Shown: positions 17,144-27,159, counted from the first letter of the stretch. The stretch: 64,000 nucleotides of DNA from Bacteroidota bacterium (GCA_016715505.1 JADJZY010000009.1:68922-132921), one strand, 5' to 3'. Numbers and translations: made by a program. The notes: generated from the letters alone by a model not told the origin.

Positions 17144-19374
17144 TTGTAATCTTCCTTGTCAGTACCGGCATTGTCATTATCCCATCGTTCTGATGGAGAA
17201 TCATCATCTGCGGTTGCTTCTCCTCTTGATACATTCATCACGGCTTCCGCCCTTTGCAAACTCACCTGATCGGCCACATCACATTCATCCAATCCTTCCA
17301 TCACAGCCGGTTTTTCAAATTCTTGAACTTTGGCATAACCCAATTTTTCGTTGGATTGTATTTGTTTAAAAAACTCTCCCCAAATTGGCATTGCCGCCCG
17401 ACTTCCCTCTCCCAAACCCACGCCTACAAAACGATCATCACAGCCTACCCATGCGCCTGCAAGTAATTGAGGCGTATATCCAATAAACCATGCATCCGCC
17501 TCACTGTTGGTGGTTCCGGTCTTTCCGGCACACTCGCCTTTAATTCCCCACACTGGTTTTAATCGTTTACCAGTACCAATCAACACTGTGCCCATCATCA
17601 TGCGAATCATCTTATAGGCAGTAATTTCATTGATCACTTCTTTTCGTTCCGGCACAAAAGTTTCCAGCACGTTTCCATTTCGATCTTCAATACGCGTAAT
17701 AAAAATCGGCTTGGTATTGATTCCATAATTGGGAAACATTGTATATGCCCGTAACATTTCGATGATAGAAATATCATCTGCTCCTAAACAAACCGATGGA
17801 TAGGCATTCACTTTACTATCAATACCCAATAACTTAAGAAACTTCACAAAATGCTCTATCCCCACCAATTTGAGAATATTTACGGTGGCATTATTTTTCG
17901 AAAATGCCAGGGCCGTTTTCATAGGCATTGCGCCTCTGCTTCTATCCGGACCATACCAACCATGCCCCGGAAACATCACCGGATTGAGCGATACAGACAT
18001 ACAGGGTGAATATCCATTATCAACTGCCAGACAATACAAGAGCGGTTTAATGGTTGAACCTACTTGCCGTTTTGTATTGCTATTGACATGGTCGAACTGA
18101 AAATATTTATGATTAATTCCACCAACCCATGCTTTTACTTCACCTGTGGCAGGATCCATTACCATAAAACCCGTTTGCACAAATCCTTTCATATACTTGA
18201 TACTATCCATCGGAGTAATGGTCGTATCTTTTTCGCGGCGGCTGTTCCAGGCAAATACCTTCATTTTTGTTTTGGTATTAAACACCTTCAATATTTCATC
18301 ATCAGACTTTCCTTCCTTTTTGAGTTCTCTGTAACGATCGGTTTCTTTCATCGCTCGCATCAAAGTCACTTTATGTTTTTCCCAGGTACGGTTGCTTGCA
18401 AAACGGGTTTTACCATACATCTGTTTTTGAACCGCATTGTCAGCATAGGCCTGCATGGTTGTGTCGATGGTCGTATAAATTTTCAACCCATCCTTATAAA
18501 TATTATACCCTTTCTTTTTGCACCAGGTTTTCACCTCTTGCTCAACCACTTGACGGAAATAAGGTGCTACCCCTTCATGATGGGTATCACTCATGGGCGA
18601 AAAATCAAGAACAATTGGTTTCTCTTTTAATGCCTGAGCCTCTGCCGCTGATATTTTTAAATTTTTCACCATTTGATCCAAAACCGTATTGCGTCGATCG
18701 AGTACCAGTTGTTGTTTACTTTCTTTGGTCGGGTTATATCGCGAAGACCCCTTGAGCATCCCAATCAACAATGCCGCTTCTTCAATATCCAATTGTTTGG
18801 GCGTTTTATTAAAGTAAGTTTTGGCCGCACTTTTGATACCAAATGAATTGTATCCCCAAGGAACCGTGTTGAGATACAAGGTCAGAATCTCTTGTTTGGT
18901 TAGATTTTTTTCGAGTTTAACAGCTACAATTTGTTCTTTGAGTTTTTCAAGAATACGCTCCATGAAATTACGAGAACCTTGTTCCAATAATTGTTTGGCC
19001 AACTGTTGGGTGATCGTACTGGCCCCTCCTTTTGGATTAAAAGTGACCATCCCAAAAAGGGCACGGCCTATGGCTTCAGGATCAATACCACTATGTTTGT
19101 AAAAACGTTCATCTTCGGTGGCAACCAAAGCATCAACCACACAGGGTGCAATTTCATCATAGGTCACCGGATTGCGATTTTCGAGATAATATTTACCGAT
19201 CATAGCCCCTTCAGAAGAATAGAGTTCAGATGCAGTTGCTGATTTAGGATTTTCCAGTTCCGCCATCTTGGGCATATATCCCAACCAGCCCTCATTAATC
19301 ATCCAGATCAGGGCGTTAAAACCGATGATGCCTAATACAAGACCCCACCAGAGAAATTTAATACTCCGTTTCAT
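17140..19374 (-). CDS. mrcA: Penicillin-binding protein 1A, bifunctional transglycosylase/transpeptidase
   Basis: A 744-residue class A PBP that polymerises and cross-links peptidoglycan. One N-terminal membrane anchor is followed by the GT51 domain (EDERFYKHSGID and GGASTITQQLAKQ, about residues 90-140). The transpeptidase domain carries SxxK in GSTIKPLLY, SxN in FSKNNA and KTGT in AGKTGTTNSEADAW. An acidic C-terminal tail (ADDDSPSERWDNDNAG) follows. Coupled by ATGA overlap to the DUF3108 gene. A -7 promoter element sits directly upstream at 19388-19395. Confidence 0.96.
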   Translation of the reverse strand: MKRSIKFLWWGLVLGIIGFNALIWMINEGWLGYMPKMAELENPKSATASELYSSEGAMIGKYYLENRNPVTYDEIAPCVVDALVATEDERFYKHSGIDPEAIGRALFGMVTFNPKGGASTITQQLAKQLLEQGSRNFMERILEKLKEQIVAVKLEKNLTKQEILTLYLNTVPWGYNSFGIKSAAKTYFNKTPKQLDIEEAALLIGMLKGSSRYNPTKESKQQLVLDRRNTVLDQMVKNLKISAAEAQALKEKPIVLDFSPMSDTHHEGVAPYFRQVVEQEVKTWCKKKGYNIYKDGLKIYTTIDTTMQAYADNAVQKQMYGKTRFASNRTWEKHKVTLMRAMKETDRYRELKKEGKSDDEILKVFNTKTKMKVFAWNSRREKDTTITPMDSIKYMKGFVQTGFMVMDPATGEVKAWVGGINHKYFQFDHVNSNTKRQVGSTIKPLLYCLAVDNGYSPCMSVSLNPVMFPGHGWYGPDRSRGAMPMKTALAFSKNNATVNILKLVGIEHFVKFLKLLGIDSKVNAYPSVCLGADDISIIEMLRAYTMFPNYGINTKPIFITRIEDRNGNVLETFVPERKEVINEITAYKMIRMMMGTVLIGTGKRLKPVWGIKGECAGKTGTTNSEADAWFIGYTPQLLAGAWVGCDDRFVGVGLGEGSRAAMPIWGEFFKQIQSNEKLGYAKVQEFEKPAVMEGLDECDVADQVSLQRAEAVMNVSRGEATADDDSPSERWDNDNAGTDKEDYK

Positions 19375-19387
19375 ATTTGTGCAGGTA

Positions 19388-19395
19388 CAAAGCTA
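19388..19395 (-). promoter_or_regulatory. Bacteroidota -7 promoter of the PBP1A-DUF3108 operon
   Basis: Minus-strand TAGCTTTG; a TTTTG lies 16 bases further upstream, shorter than the usual 19-21 spacing. The leader would be only a few bases long. Confidence 0.5.
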
Positions 19396-19438
19396 TAAAA
19401 ATGGATGTTAGCAAAATGAAAAAAAACGAAGTGCCGTT

Positions 19439-19825
19439 TTAATTCATTTTATAAGGCGCAATCAATTCAAACTCAGGGATTTCAACCTTCAAAAGCTTTT
19501 TATTCAGCATATTTTCCATTTGATAGGCTCCTCTCATTTTCCCCATATCTGTGCGAATTCCAGCACCAGAGACATATTGGAATGATTCTCCGGGCTCTAA
19601 AATAGGCTGCTGGCCAACCACGCCTTCGCCTTCAACTTCACGATAACTGCCATTGCTGTCAAAAATAAACCAATGCCTTCGTAAAAGCTTTACGGGAAAA
19701 TTGGAAAAGTTATCTATCGAAACCCGATAAGCGAATGTATATTCTCCAATCACCGGATTTGATTGTTCTTTGTTGTAAAACGTTTCTACCGTTATACTGA
19801 TTCCTTCTGTTATCTGTTGAACCAT
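19439..19825 (-). CDS. apaG: ApaG family protein
   Basis: A 128-residue ApaG, a fibronectin-III-like fold protein. Conserved features are EYTFAYRVSIDN, LLRRHWFIFDSNG, VEGEGVVGQQPILEPGESF and YVSGAGIRTDMGKMRGAYQM, with full length. The biochemical role of stand-alone ApaG is unsettled; it has been linked to Co2+/Mg2+ efflux genetics and diadenosine tetraphosphate. It is the last gene of the lspA-M23-bcp-HEVCH operon read leftwards, 47 bases after its neighbour. Confidence 0.93.
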   Translation of the reverse strand: MVQQITEGISITVETFYNKEQSNPVIGEYTFAYRVSIDNFSNFPVKLLRRHWFIFDSNGSYREVEGEGVVGQQPILEPGESFQYVSGAGIRTDMGKMRGAYQMENMLNKKLLKVEIPEFELIAPYKMN

Positions 19826-19872
19826 GGCTTCGAAGTAAAAATAGGATTTTTAAGGACTTGGCAAATTTATTT

Positions 19873-20199
19873 TCATAGGATTACAACTTTTTTAAGAATC
19901 GTGTCATCCGCTTCTTTTTGTCTGGCCTCAATTTCAAGGGGATTTTGATAGTATCCAAATCGGATTGACCAACTCAAATAACACACCAAGAAATAAAAAT
20001 ATCCCATGCGTTGCCATTGTAGAACATGACATACCTCATGCCGAAGCAATCGCTGGTCCTGCATCAGCGCGTTTTTATCAAACCCATGCAGAAAAATGGT
20101 TCGCCCCAAAACGATGGCGCATTGCTGGCTTTTTAGTTTCCAGGAAGCCAAACGGGCCACCCAACTATTTTCAACAATACGTACCCGAATCGTTTTCAT
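19873..20199 (-). CDS. Small HExxH protein (DUF4157-like)
   Basis: A 108-residue protein with a single zinc-metallopeptidase-like motif RHEVCHVLQW near residue 54, preceded by a short beta region and followed by a hydrophobic stretch (YFYFLVCYLSWSI). It resembles small DUF4157-type proteins of Bacteroidota. No third zinc ligand can be fixed by eye, so activity is uncertain. It starts on the base after the bcp stop, evidence of one operon. Confidence 0.65.
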   Translation of the reverse strand: MKTIRVRIVENSWVARLASWKLKSQQCAIVLGRTIFLHGFDKNALMQDQRLLRHEVCHVLQWQRMGYFYFLVCYLSWSIRFGYYQNPLEIEARQKEADDTILKKVVIL

Positions 20200-20658
20200 T
20201 TATAGGCTCCAGATTTTTACAATTTGTTCAGCGTGTTTTTTGGAATCCACTTTTCGAATCACATGATCGATTTGCCCTTTTTCGTTGATGAGAAAAGTGG
20301 TTCTTTTTAATCCCATGTACTTGCGGCCATACATGTTTTTTTCGCCCCAAACCCCATATTTTTCAATCACCTTCATTTCCGGATCTGCCAAAAGGGTGAA
20401 AGGGAGTTGATATTTGGTCTGGAATTTTTGATGCTTTTCTGTATCATCCGGACTGATTCCAATCACCGTTAATCCCTTATTTCGCAGGAGGCCATAGTTG
20501 TCGCGCAAATTGCAAGCCTCAACAGTACAAGTAGGCGTATCATCCTCCGGATAAAAAAAGATGACGATTTTTTGTCCAATAAAATCTTTTAAACTGACTT
20601 TGTTTCCAGATTGATCTTTGAGTGTAAAGGCAGGTGCCTTCATGCCGTTTTCTAACAT
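20200..20658 (-). CDS. bcp: Thioredoxin-dependent peroxiredoxin Bcp
   Basis: A 152-residue BCP/PrxQ peroxiredoxin that reduces hydrogen peroxide and organic hydroperoxides. It shows the Prx motif FFYPEDDTPTCTVEACNLRD, written here as PEDDTPTCT (peroxidatic Cys) and VEAC (resolving Cys five residues on), then VIGISPDD and KRTTFLI. Full length. It lies 3 bases after the restored end of the M23 peptidase gene. Confidence 0.95.
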   Translation of the reverse strand: MLENGMKAPAFTLKDQSGNKVSLKDFIGQKIVIFFYPEDDTPTCTVEACNLRDNYGLLRNKGLTVIGISPDDTEKHQKFQTKYQLPFTLLADPEMKVIEKYGVWGEKNMYGRKYMGLKRTTFLINEKGQIDHVIRKVDSKKHAEQIVKIWSL

Positions 20659-20661
20659 TTT

Positions 20662-22363
20662 TTATCGTTGTAATTTAAGGGCAAATGTCGTTTCATTTCC
20701 GCTTTCATCGGCTGCAATAATTTTTAAGGGATATAAACCTTTTGGATATAAAGAATCCATTTCATAGGTGTAAACATTCCCCTTTTGGGCAAACAGCAAC
20801 TACTGACCATTTACTTCCGCCCGCATTTTAGTCACACGCCCGATTTCATCTTCAATTTCGAACACTAATTTTTTGAGCGATGAAATTCGTTGCCCATCTT
20901 GAAGAGCCGTTTTAATCCGGGGTCCATTTTGATCATAAACCACTCGATACGATCCCAATTGTTTGATCTCTCCAATGACAAATCCCTTTTCAAAATGTGC
21001 CGGATACGATTTCTTTTTACCCCCACTCAATGGATTCAAAGCCTGCAAAACAAGTTGATGAATCTTTTCATGCTGAGCATTTGGCACAAAAGGAATCTTC
21101 ACCTTCACCGCGATTTGTAATGGAATATAGTCGTATTGAAATTGATAGGTTTCCTGATTGGAAGATGGAATACGCAAGACCTCCGGACAAATCCAATCAT
21201 ACAGTGCTTTAGGAGGAATATTTAACATCAGTCTATCCACTTCTATTTGATGAGCTTTGCCCGGGTGTTTTTGATCAGAACAGATGGAAGTCAATGCACT
21301 CATTTTTCGTCGAATCTGGAATTTTAACTGTTGGCTATTTCCTTTGGTATCCAATACTTCAATCAGAATTTCCCGGGATAAAGTATCGTTTAATTTGATC
21401 ATGCCAGCCTCTGCATTGGAAGAACGGTAGATTTTTTAGCTCGTCATGAGGCAAACGATGGCACAATTGTATCCAATGATTTTGTAACACTTTGGATTTA
21501 TAGTCGACATGTGCATTCATGTATCGGGTCAAATCATAAGAGATATCATTCATTTGCCACCCAAAACGAAATTGTCCGCTTTCGAATAATCGCATTTCAT
21601 ACACTCCCAAACTCCCTTTTGCAGATTCCATAAAGTCTTCTGCAATGATGCCTAGATACACCCGGTCAGTTTCTACCGTTATTGAAGGAATGATGAGATG
21701 AGTCTTTCCGCTTGCAGCCTGTGTTGTAAATAGTTTAGGACTTTGATGATAGATGCTTTGCCGCCCGTCATATACCGCCAGTTTACGTATGGTTGGAGCC
21801 TTAGTGTCTTTCAACTGAGGATAAAAGAGCAATGGGTTTAATGGAGATTCCGTTTTTGTGTGCCGAATTTCAAAGTGTAAATGGGGGCCCTGCGATGAGC
21901 CGGTATTCCCGCTGTAGGCGACCCATTGATTTTTACGTACCGGAAACTGATGAGGCATGAGAAACATCTCTTGCTTCCAGCTTTGGGTTTTGTATTGTTG
22001 CCGTGTCACGTATTGTTGTAATTCCGGAAAAAATTTATTTAAATGCGCATAAACACTCACATAACCTTCGGGATGAGTGATATATATGGCATGCCCAAAT
22101 CCTTTTGAATCCATAATAACCCGCGAAATGTATCCATCCTGAACCGAGTAAACGGGTACATTCTCCTTTCCATTTGTACGAATATCCAAACCCGAATGAA
22201 AATGGTCTGGTCGACATTCCCCAAAATTCCCGACCAAACTGATATCTAAATGAACCGGTAAGGCATAATGTTGCGGATATTTATGAACGGGGAAAATTTG
22301 TTGCGCTTTAAGTGGAAATTGCAGCAATCCAAAAAGCATTCCAAGCCACACAAAAATCTTCAT
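20662..22363 (-). CDS. M23 family metallopeptidase, with one frame change and one in-frame stop
   Basis: An exported LytM-type endopeptidase or wall-binding protein of about 567 residues when restored. The start is ATG 22363, 5 bases after the lspA stop. Zinc ligands are visible in FHSGLDIRT and GPHLHFEIRH. The frame changes near 21420, where RSSNAEAG-MIKLNDTL continues in the neighbouring frame. A TAG at 20800-20802 then interrupts an otherwise open frame that continues LLFAQKGNVYTYEMDS and ends at TAA 20662, 3 bases before bcp. TGG to TAG is the simplest change. The C-terminal half is an Ig-like/beta region. Either sequencing error or a recent knock-out. Confidence 0.8.
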
Positions 22364-22367
22364 GGGC

Positions 22368-23060
22368 TTATTGGGATTCAGCAACCTCGTTTTCAGTGGC
22401 GGATGAAGGCTCCGAAATCGGATCTACTTCGGATGCATTCAAGTCTTCTGGTTTGCGCAATAATATTTTTTGGAAAACAAAAATGGCGATAACCCCTCCT
22501 GAAATAGAGGCATCTGCAATATTAAAAACAGGTCGGAAAAACTCAAAGGGTTGTCCGCCCCATATCGGAAACCAGGAAGGGAAAGTGCCATTCACCAGTG
22601 GAAAATAGAGCATGTCCACAACTCTGCCGTGAAAAAGTTCACCGTATCCTTGTCCCCAGGGTACCATTTTAGCCAAAGGCCCATGATGATAAGGACTTTC
22701 TGTAAAAATTTTGGCGTAAAAAACACTGTCAATGAGGTTACCCAATGCACCTGCAAGAATCAGCGCACTACAAAAAATCAAACCATTGTGATACTTCCCT
22801 TTAATGAGGGTTTTCTGAATAAAAAATACGCCCCAAATTACCGCCACAAGCCGGAAGAGGGTTAAAAATAGTTTACCGTACCGTTCGCCAAATTTCATCC
22901 CAAAAGCCATGCCTTCATTTTCAATAAAATGTAAACGAAACCAGGAGCCCATCACGTTCACTTCTTCATTGTACATGAAATGCGTCTTGATATAGATTTT
23001 GGAAGCCTGATCCATGAGCAGGATGACCAAAACAACCCACAGTACGTGTTTTAATTTCAC
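22368..23060 (-). CDS. lspA: Lipoprotein signal peptidase II
   Basis: A 230-residue membrane aspartyl peptidase that removes signal peptides from lipoproteins, abundant in this genome. Four helices are visible. Conserved segments are LMDQASKIYIK, NEGMAFG, ALGNLIDS and the catalytic Asp pair in GRVVDMLYFP and FNIADASIS. A charged C-terminal tail (ASEVDPISEPSSATENE) makes it longer than the ~160-residue proteobacterial form, as is usual in Bacteroidota. First gene of the operon with M23, bcp, the HEVCH protein and apaG. Confidence 0.96.
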   Translation of the reverse strand: MKLKHVLWVVLVILLMDQASKIYIKTHFMYNEEVNVMGSWFRLHFIENEGMAFGMKFGERYGKLFLTLFRLVAVIWGVFFIQKTLIKGKYHNGLIFCSALILAGALGNLIDSVFYAKIFTESPYHHGPLAKMVPWGQGYGELFHGRVVDMLYFPLVNGTFPSWFPIWGGQPFEFFRPVFNIADASISGGVIAIFVFQKILLRKPEDLNASEVDPISEPSSATENEVAESQ

Positions 23061-23074
23061 TTTAAAAATTTCGA

Positions 23075-23082
23075 CAAATGTA
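23075..23082 (-). promoter_or_regulatory. Bacteroidota -7 promoter of the lspA operon
   Basis: Minus-strand TACATTTG 14 bases upstream of lspA, with TTTG (23099-23102) 16 bases further upstream. Confidence 0.5.
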
Positions 23083-23153
23083 AGTGATACTCATTACTCA
23101 AAGTACATTCAACGCTAAAACCTCATCGACTTGTGTCACCCACTTCTTCTGAA

Positions 23154-23185
23154 ATAAAAAAACCCTCCAATCAGGAGGGTCTTTT
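23154..23185 (-). terminator. Rho-independent terminator
   Basis: Minus-strand ACCCTCC TGATT GGAGGGT followed by a seven-T run, 16 bases beyond the stop of the T9SS protein at 23201. Confidence 0.9.
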
Positions 23186-23200
23186 CAAAATAAAGTATGT

Positions 23201-24142
23201 TTATTCTTTAATAAATCGGGAAACCAGGTCACCCTCTTTTAACTTCATTCGAACAGTGTAAGAACCTGCAGCAAGTTGACGAATATTCATGGTCATTTTT
23301 ACATTGCCCATTTCAAGTTTCTCTGTTTGATTCATGACCACTTTACCGGAAGCATCAATGATTTCAATAACCACTGGTTCTTCAGTGATGGATTGAATAT
23401 CCAAAGTAATTTGTTCGTGGGCAGGATTCGGATAAATAGAAGTAAAACTATTTTCAGTAAAACGTTGTGCCGGATTGGTTTTAGATGATGGATTCAACGT
23501 AAAATCTTCCACTTCTTCCACACTGAATAAATGTCCTTCAAATGCAGGATTGGTGAAACGGGTTGAAACCTGATTTTTACCAACATACCCTAAGAACAAA
23601 GAACGTGTTTTACCTTGACCATTGGTCAGATTCCATTTAAAAGAAGGCTTACTGTTTGCAGCAAATGGCACATTATTTTTAATTTCATAAGTCCCAAACC
23701 ACAATCCTTCACGAGGAACCTCAACGCCATCTTGGCTATTTCCGGCTCCGAGCACTTGAGCCGCGATACGCCAATGATTCATTTTAGAAGAGGTATTTTT
23801 TATTTGCGTATTTAAATTTGGTTTTTGACTCCTTTGCATCTGCGGGAGAGCAGGATTTTCCTTAATTTGTCGGGTTGTGATTTGTCCTCCATTGGCAATA
23901 GCGGCAGCATCAAAATCAACACCCATTTGAAATCCGGATAGTTTGATGGTTTCGTTGCTGGTGCTTTTGTTCACCAACCAAACTTCAAAAGTAAATGTGT
24001 TTGGATCTTGTTGTTTGAGGTTTTTGATTTTACCGACGATTTCCATTTGTGCATTAGCACTAAAGGCCGTTAAGGCTGTTAAAAATAATCCCAGCATACC
24101 AGTACGCCACGATTTCAGTTTGAGGTTCATTAATTTTTTCAT
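23201..24142 (-). CDS. T9SS-exported protein with type A sorting domain
   Basis: About 313 residues: signal peptide ending FSANAQ, a ~210-residue beta-rich domain resembling cohesin/choice-of-anchor modules (FTFEVWLVNKSTSNET, GFQMGVDFDA, WFGTYEI), and a C-terminal sorting domain (SIYPNPAHEQITLDI, EIIDASGKVV, LAAGSYTVRMKL). ATG 24142 was chosen over a TTG at 24148. It is monocistronic with a strong terminator. Function unknown; probably cell-surface. Confidence 0.8.
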   Translation of the reverse strand: MKKLMNLKLKSWRTGMLGLFLTALTAFSANAQMEIVGKIKNLKQQDPNTFTFEVWLVNKSTSNETIKLSGFQMGVDFDAAAIANGGQITTRQIKENPALPQMQRSQKPNLNTQIKNTSSKMNHWRIAAQVLGAGNSQDGVEVPREGLWFGTYEIKNNVPFAANSKPSFKWNLTNGQGKTRSLFLGYVGKNQVSTRFTNPAFEGHLFSVEEVEDFTLNPSSKTNPAQRFTENSFTSIYPNPAHEQITLDIQSITEEPVVIEIIDASGKVVMNQTEKLEMGNVKMTMNIRQLAAGSYTVRMKLKEGDLVSRFIKE

Positions 24143-24285
24143 GTTCAAATTTTTAAAGGTTTTGGTTAATTTGATAATTTAAAATTACGGCTTTCATCTC
24201 ACAAAAAAAATGTTTTTTGTTAACGTTGTGGAGGCCACTTTTGTGCTACACAGCGTTTACGCACCTGAGGAGCGCTTTTTAACGT

Positions 24286-25338
24286 ATGAAATACCGCCTT
24301 TTAACCTGTCTTTTAATTTTCGGAATTTTTAGTTGTATGTTGATGTGGAACGCTTGCCATACCAGAAATGCCGATAAAAAAGCCCTAATAGGTGAGCGTT
24401 TGTTTTCGGATGTTCAACTTTCCTGGAATCATACCCGCAGTTGTGCCAGTTGCCACGACCCCTCCATGGCCTTTACAGACGGCTACCGAACCAGCGTCAG
24501 CCCATCCGGTGAAATGTTATTACACAATGCCCCCAGTCTTCTCCATGTTTCCAAAATGAAGGTCTTCGATTGGGCAAATCCAAAGGCAAAAAACCTTGCA
24601 CAACAATTACAACGCCCACTCTACGGCACTCATCCTTTGGAATTAGGACTACATCTTCATTGGCCAAAATTTCTTTCAACTATTCGTGATGACTCAGTTT
24701 ACCATTCACTTCTTCTTCAAACCTATGGTCAGATTCCTCCTTCTACCGACAGTTTGTGGGTTGTCGATTGTTTAGTGGCCTATATCAATACCCTACAATC
24801 GGGTGTTTCTCCCTTTGACCGGTTTCTGAAAGGCGATTCGTCCGCTCTCAGTCAGGATGCCCTTGCCGGATACAAATTATTTTGCTCCGATAGCCTTGCT
24901 TGTATTTCCTGTCATGGTGGTCCAGATTTCAGCAATGCGACTTTGACTGAAAATCACGACAGCATTTATTTTAATACCGGACTTTATTTCACCAGCGCAG
25001 GTACTTATCCACCAAATGATGCCGGTTTGCGTATGTATACTCAACAATCGCAGGATGATGGAAAATTCAGGGTTCCTTCTTTACGCAATGTGATGCGCAC
25101 CGCTCCTTACATGCACGATGGCAGTATGTCATCCGTTGAGGACGTGATTCGTCACTACAGCCGGGGTGGTCGCCTGATAGAAAAAGGTCCGAATCAGGGT
25201 GATGGCCGATTTCACCCATTTAAAAGCAAATACCTGAGCGGTTTTTCTTTAAGCCGTAAACAGGAATTGCAGCTGATTGCTTTTCTGAATCATCTCAACG
25301 ACCAGAACAATGAGTCTTTCGCCCCCCGAAATAATTAA
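24286..25338 (+). CDS. Di-heme cytochrome c peroxidase (CcpA/MauG family) lipoprotein
   Basis: A 350-residue exported di-heme protein. The signal ends in a lipobox-like NAC. Two heme-binding motifs are present, CASCH (about residue 58) and CISCH (about residue 207). The family block APYMHDGSMSSVEDVIRHY is intact, with RVPSLRNV just before it. Family members reduce hydrogen peroxide with electrons from small cytochromes; the MauG branch instead oxidises a partner protein to build a quinone cofactor. Which branch applies cannot be read by eye. It is the first gene of a tight three-gene cluster with a copper-amine-oxidase-like lipoprotein and a propeller-like lipoprotein. Confidence 0.9.
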   Translation: MKYRLLTCLLIFGIFSCMLMWNACHTRNADKKALIGERLFSDVQLSWNHTRSCASCHDPSMAFTDGYRTSVSPSGEMLLHNAPSLLHVSKMKVFDWANPKAKNLAQQLQRPLYGTHPLELGLHLHWPKFLSTIRDDSVYHSLLLQTYGQIPPSTDSLWVVDCLVAYINTLQSGVSPFDRFLKGDSSALSQDALAGYKLFCSDSLACISCHGGPDFSNATLTENHDSIYFNTGLYFTSAGTYPPNDAGLRMYTQQSQDDGKFRVPSLRNVMRTAPYMHDGSMSSVEDVIRHYSRGGRLIEKGPNQGDGRFHPFKSKYLSGFSLSRKQELQLIAFLNHLNDQNNESFAPRNN

Positions 25339-25413
25339 AGGCACAAAAGCTTTCGTGACTTGCATGCCCGACCTTTCAATCTTATGATTAAATTTGTCGG
25401 ACTCCTGTTTATT

Positions 25414-27159
25414 ATGCTCAAACACCTCAACGGATTTATACGATTATTTTTTTTATGCTTTGCGCTTTCATGCAAGGATGCTTCAAAAAATAATAACCCA
25501 CAACAACAAGCTATTGATTCCATCATCATTCCCGATTCAACCGGTGCCGATTTTTCAACCATTAAAGAGCGGGTTGAAGAAATTCGTCAGGCTCTATCGG
25601 CACCTATTCCGGTGATTAGACTACAAAACCTTAACCCGCAACAAAATCAAGCACAGGAATTGGCGCTTCTGCATCCCGAATTTCAAAAAAACCTGAAGGA
25701 CCCGGATTCCGGTCAACCTTTGCGTAACGAAATTTTCAACGTTTATCAGGCCCGTCCTCAAGAAATTCCAGCCGGCAGAAATGCTTCCGAAATTTTTAAG
25801 GTTGAGTTGTACAATTTTGCGCTCAACCTCACAACCACTGCGATGGTGGATATAGGGAAGAAGGAGGTTTTTTCTGTGCAAACACTTCCTGAATCACAGC
25901 CTGATATCCCTGTCCATCTCAAAGACCTGGCTGTACAAATTGCCATCAACCACCCCGAAGTGATACGCGCACTTGGGTATCAACCGGGTGAAACGGAAGC
26001 ATTGATGGCCAATACCAAAACCGCTTTAAACCGAACCAAATGTGAGCGCAGTATGCACCTATGTGTGGCTCCCACTTTTACCAAAGGTGATAAAGCTTTG
26101 TGGTGTATTGTCGACCTTACCGATCATCGCGTGGTAGGCATCCGATGGACAAACACAGGTACCGAACAACCTGTGAGAAATATCAGTGAAAAACGTCTCA
26201 AATTCGACAAGGTGATGGAGTGTTATTGCAAACAAATCAATAGCCTTGAGAAATTTGGATGGAAACTGAATTATGTCATTACTACTTCAGATGGGCTGCG
26301 CATTTCAGAAGTTTATTTTAACAATGTACTTGTTCTCAATAATGCCAAAGTTGTTGATTGGCATGTCAGCTACTCCAATACCGAAGGCTTTGGATATAGT
26401 GATGCAGTGGGTTGTCCCGAATTTAGTCAGGCTGCGGTGGTAGCTATTAGCGACCCAAGAGTGAGTGAAATCAGTGACGGAGGACAAATTATCGGATTTG
26501 CATTGGAACAAAATTTCAGCTCCGAACAATGGCCCTTGCCCTGCAATTACAACTATCTCCAACGTTTCGAGTTTTACAAAGATGGGCGTTTCCGTTGTGC
26601 GGCTGCAAGTTTGGGAAGAGGTTGTGGCAACAATGGCACCTATAGGCCAGTCATGCGTTTTTCATTTGCCGGTCAGGAAAATACATTTAGCGAGTGGAAC
26701 GGTCAACAGTGGTTGCCCTGGGATAAGGAACAATGGAAACTTCAATCCCCGCAAGCCCCATTCACCAAAGAAGGTTACTTGTACAAAGTGAGTGGTAAAG
26801 ATCAAAAAGGCTTCCTGATTGAACCCGGTCGAGGTCAGTTTGGCGATGGCGGAAGAGGTGATTTCCCTTATCTCTATCTCACCCGTTTACATCCCGATCG
26901 CGAAGAAGGCGAAAAGGATCTTGTCACCATAGGACCATGTTGTAATATCGATTATCAGCAAGGCCCGGAAAAGTTTATTGATGCACAACCTGAATCAACC
27001 AGCAATGCGGGCCTGGTACTTTGGTATGTTTGTCAAATGAAAAACGACGACACGCCCGGAAATCAATATTGCTGGAGCGAACGTTATCTGGAAAACGGAT
27101 CCTATAAAACGCGTGTTTATCCTTGCCTCGCCGGGCCTATGTTTACACCCATTAAATGA
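25414..27159 (+). CDS. Copper-amine-oxidase-like lipoprotein lacking the copper ligands
   Basis: About 581 residues from ATG 25414 (an earlier Met at 25384 is possible), lipobox FALSC. The C-terminal ~300 residues follow the amine oxidase catalytic domain. A block NYNYLQRFEFYKDG (Asn378-Tyr379 onwards) parallels the NY[DE]Y block carrying the topaquinone Tyr, and YLYLTRLHPDRE parallels LWVTRYHPGER of E. coli TynA. Near the end, GLVLWYV parallels the segment before the last Cu His. The HxH pair is replaced by TYRPVMRF, and the third His (THVxR in TynA) by KNDDTPGN. Residues 60-240 resemble the N-terminal alpha/beta domains. Several Cys pairs suggest disulfides. It sits 75 bases after a di-heme peroxidase and overlaps the next gene by ATGA. 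Homology is my by-eye inference. Confidence 0.6.
   Translation: MLKHLNGFIRLFFLCFALSCKDASKNNNPQQQAIDSIIIPDSTGADFSTIKERVEEIRQALSAPIPVIRLQNLNPQQNQAQELALLHPEFQKNLKDPDSGQPLRNEIFNVYQARPQEIPAGRNASEIFKVELYNFALNLTTTAMVDIGKKEVFSVQTLPESQPDIPVHLKDLAVQIAINHPEVIRALGYQPGETEALMANTKTALNRTKCERSMHLCVAPTFTKGDKALWCIVDLTDHRVVGIRWTNTGTEQPVRNISEKRLKFDKVMECYCKQINSLEKFGWKLNYVITTSDGLRISEVYFNNVLVLNNAKVVDWHVSYSNTEGFGYSDAVGCPEFSQAAVVAISDPRVSEISDGGQIIGFALEQNFSSEQWPLPCNYNYLQRFEFYKDGRFRCAAASLGRGCGNNGTYRPVMRFSFAGQENTFSEWNGQQWLPWDKEQWKLQSPQAPFTKEGYLYKVSGKDQKGFLIEPGRGQFGDGGRGDFPYLYLTRLHPDREEGEKDLVTIGPCCNIDYQQGPEKFIDAQPESTSNAGLVLWYVCQMKNDDTPGNQYCWSERYLENGSYKTRVYPCLAGPMFTPIK

Noticed and set aside
18064..18630. 188-codon plus-strand frame
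   Set aside because: Antisense shadow of the PBP1A transpeptidase domain with His/Phe-rich composition.
24220..24285. Possible riboswitch before the di-heme peroxidase gene
   Set aside because: The leader is short and shows no recognised aptamer core.
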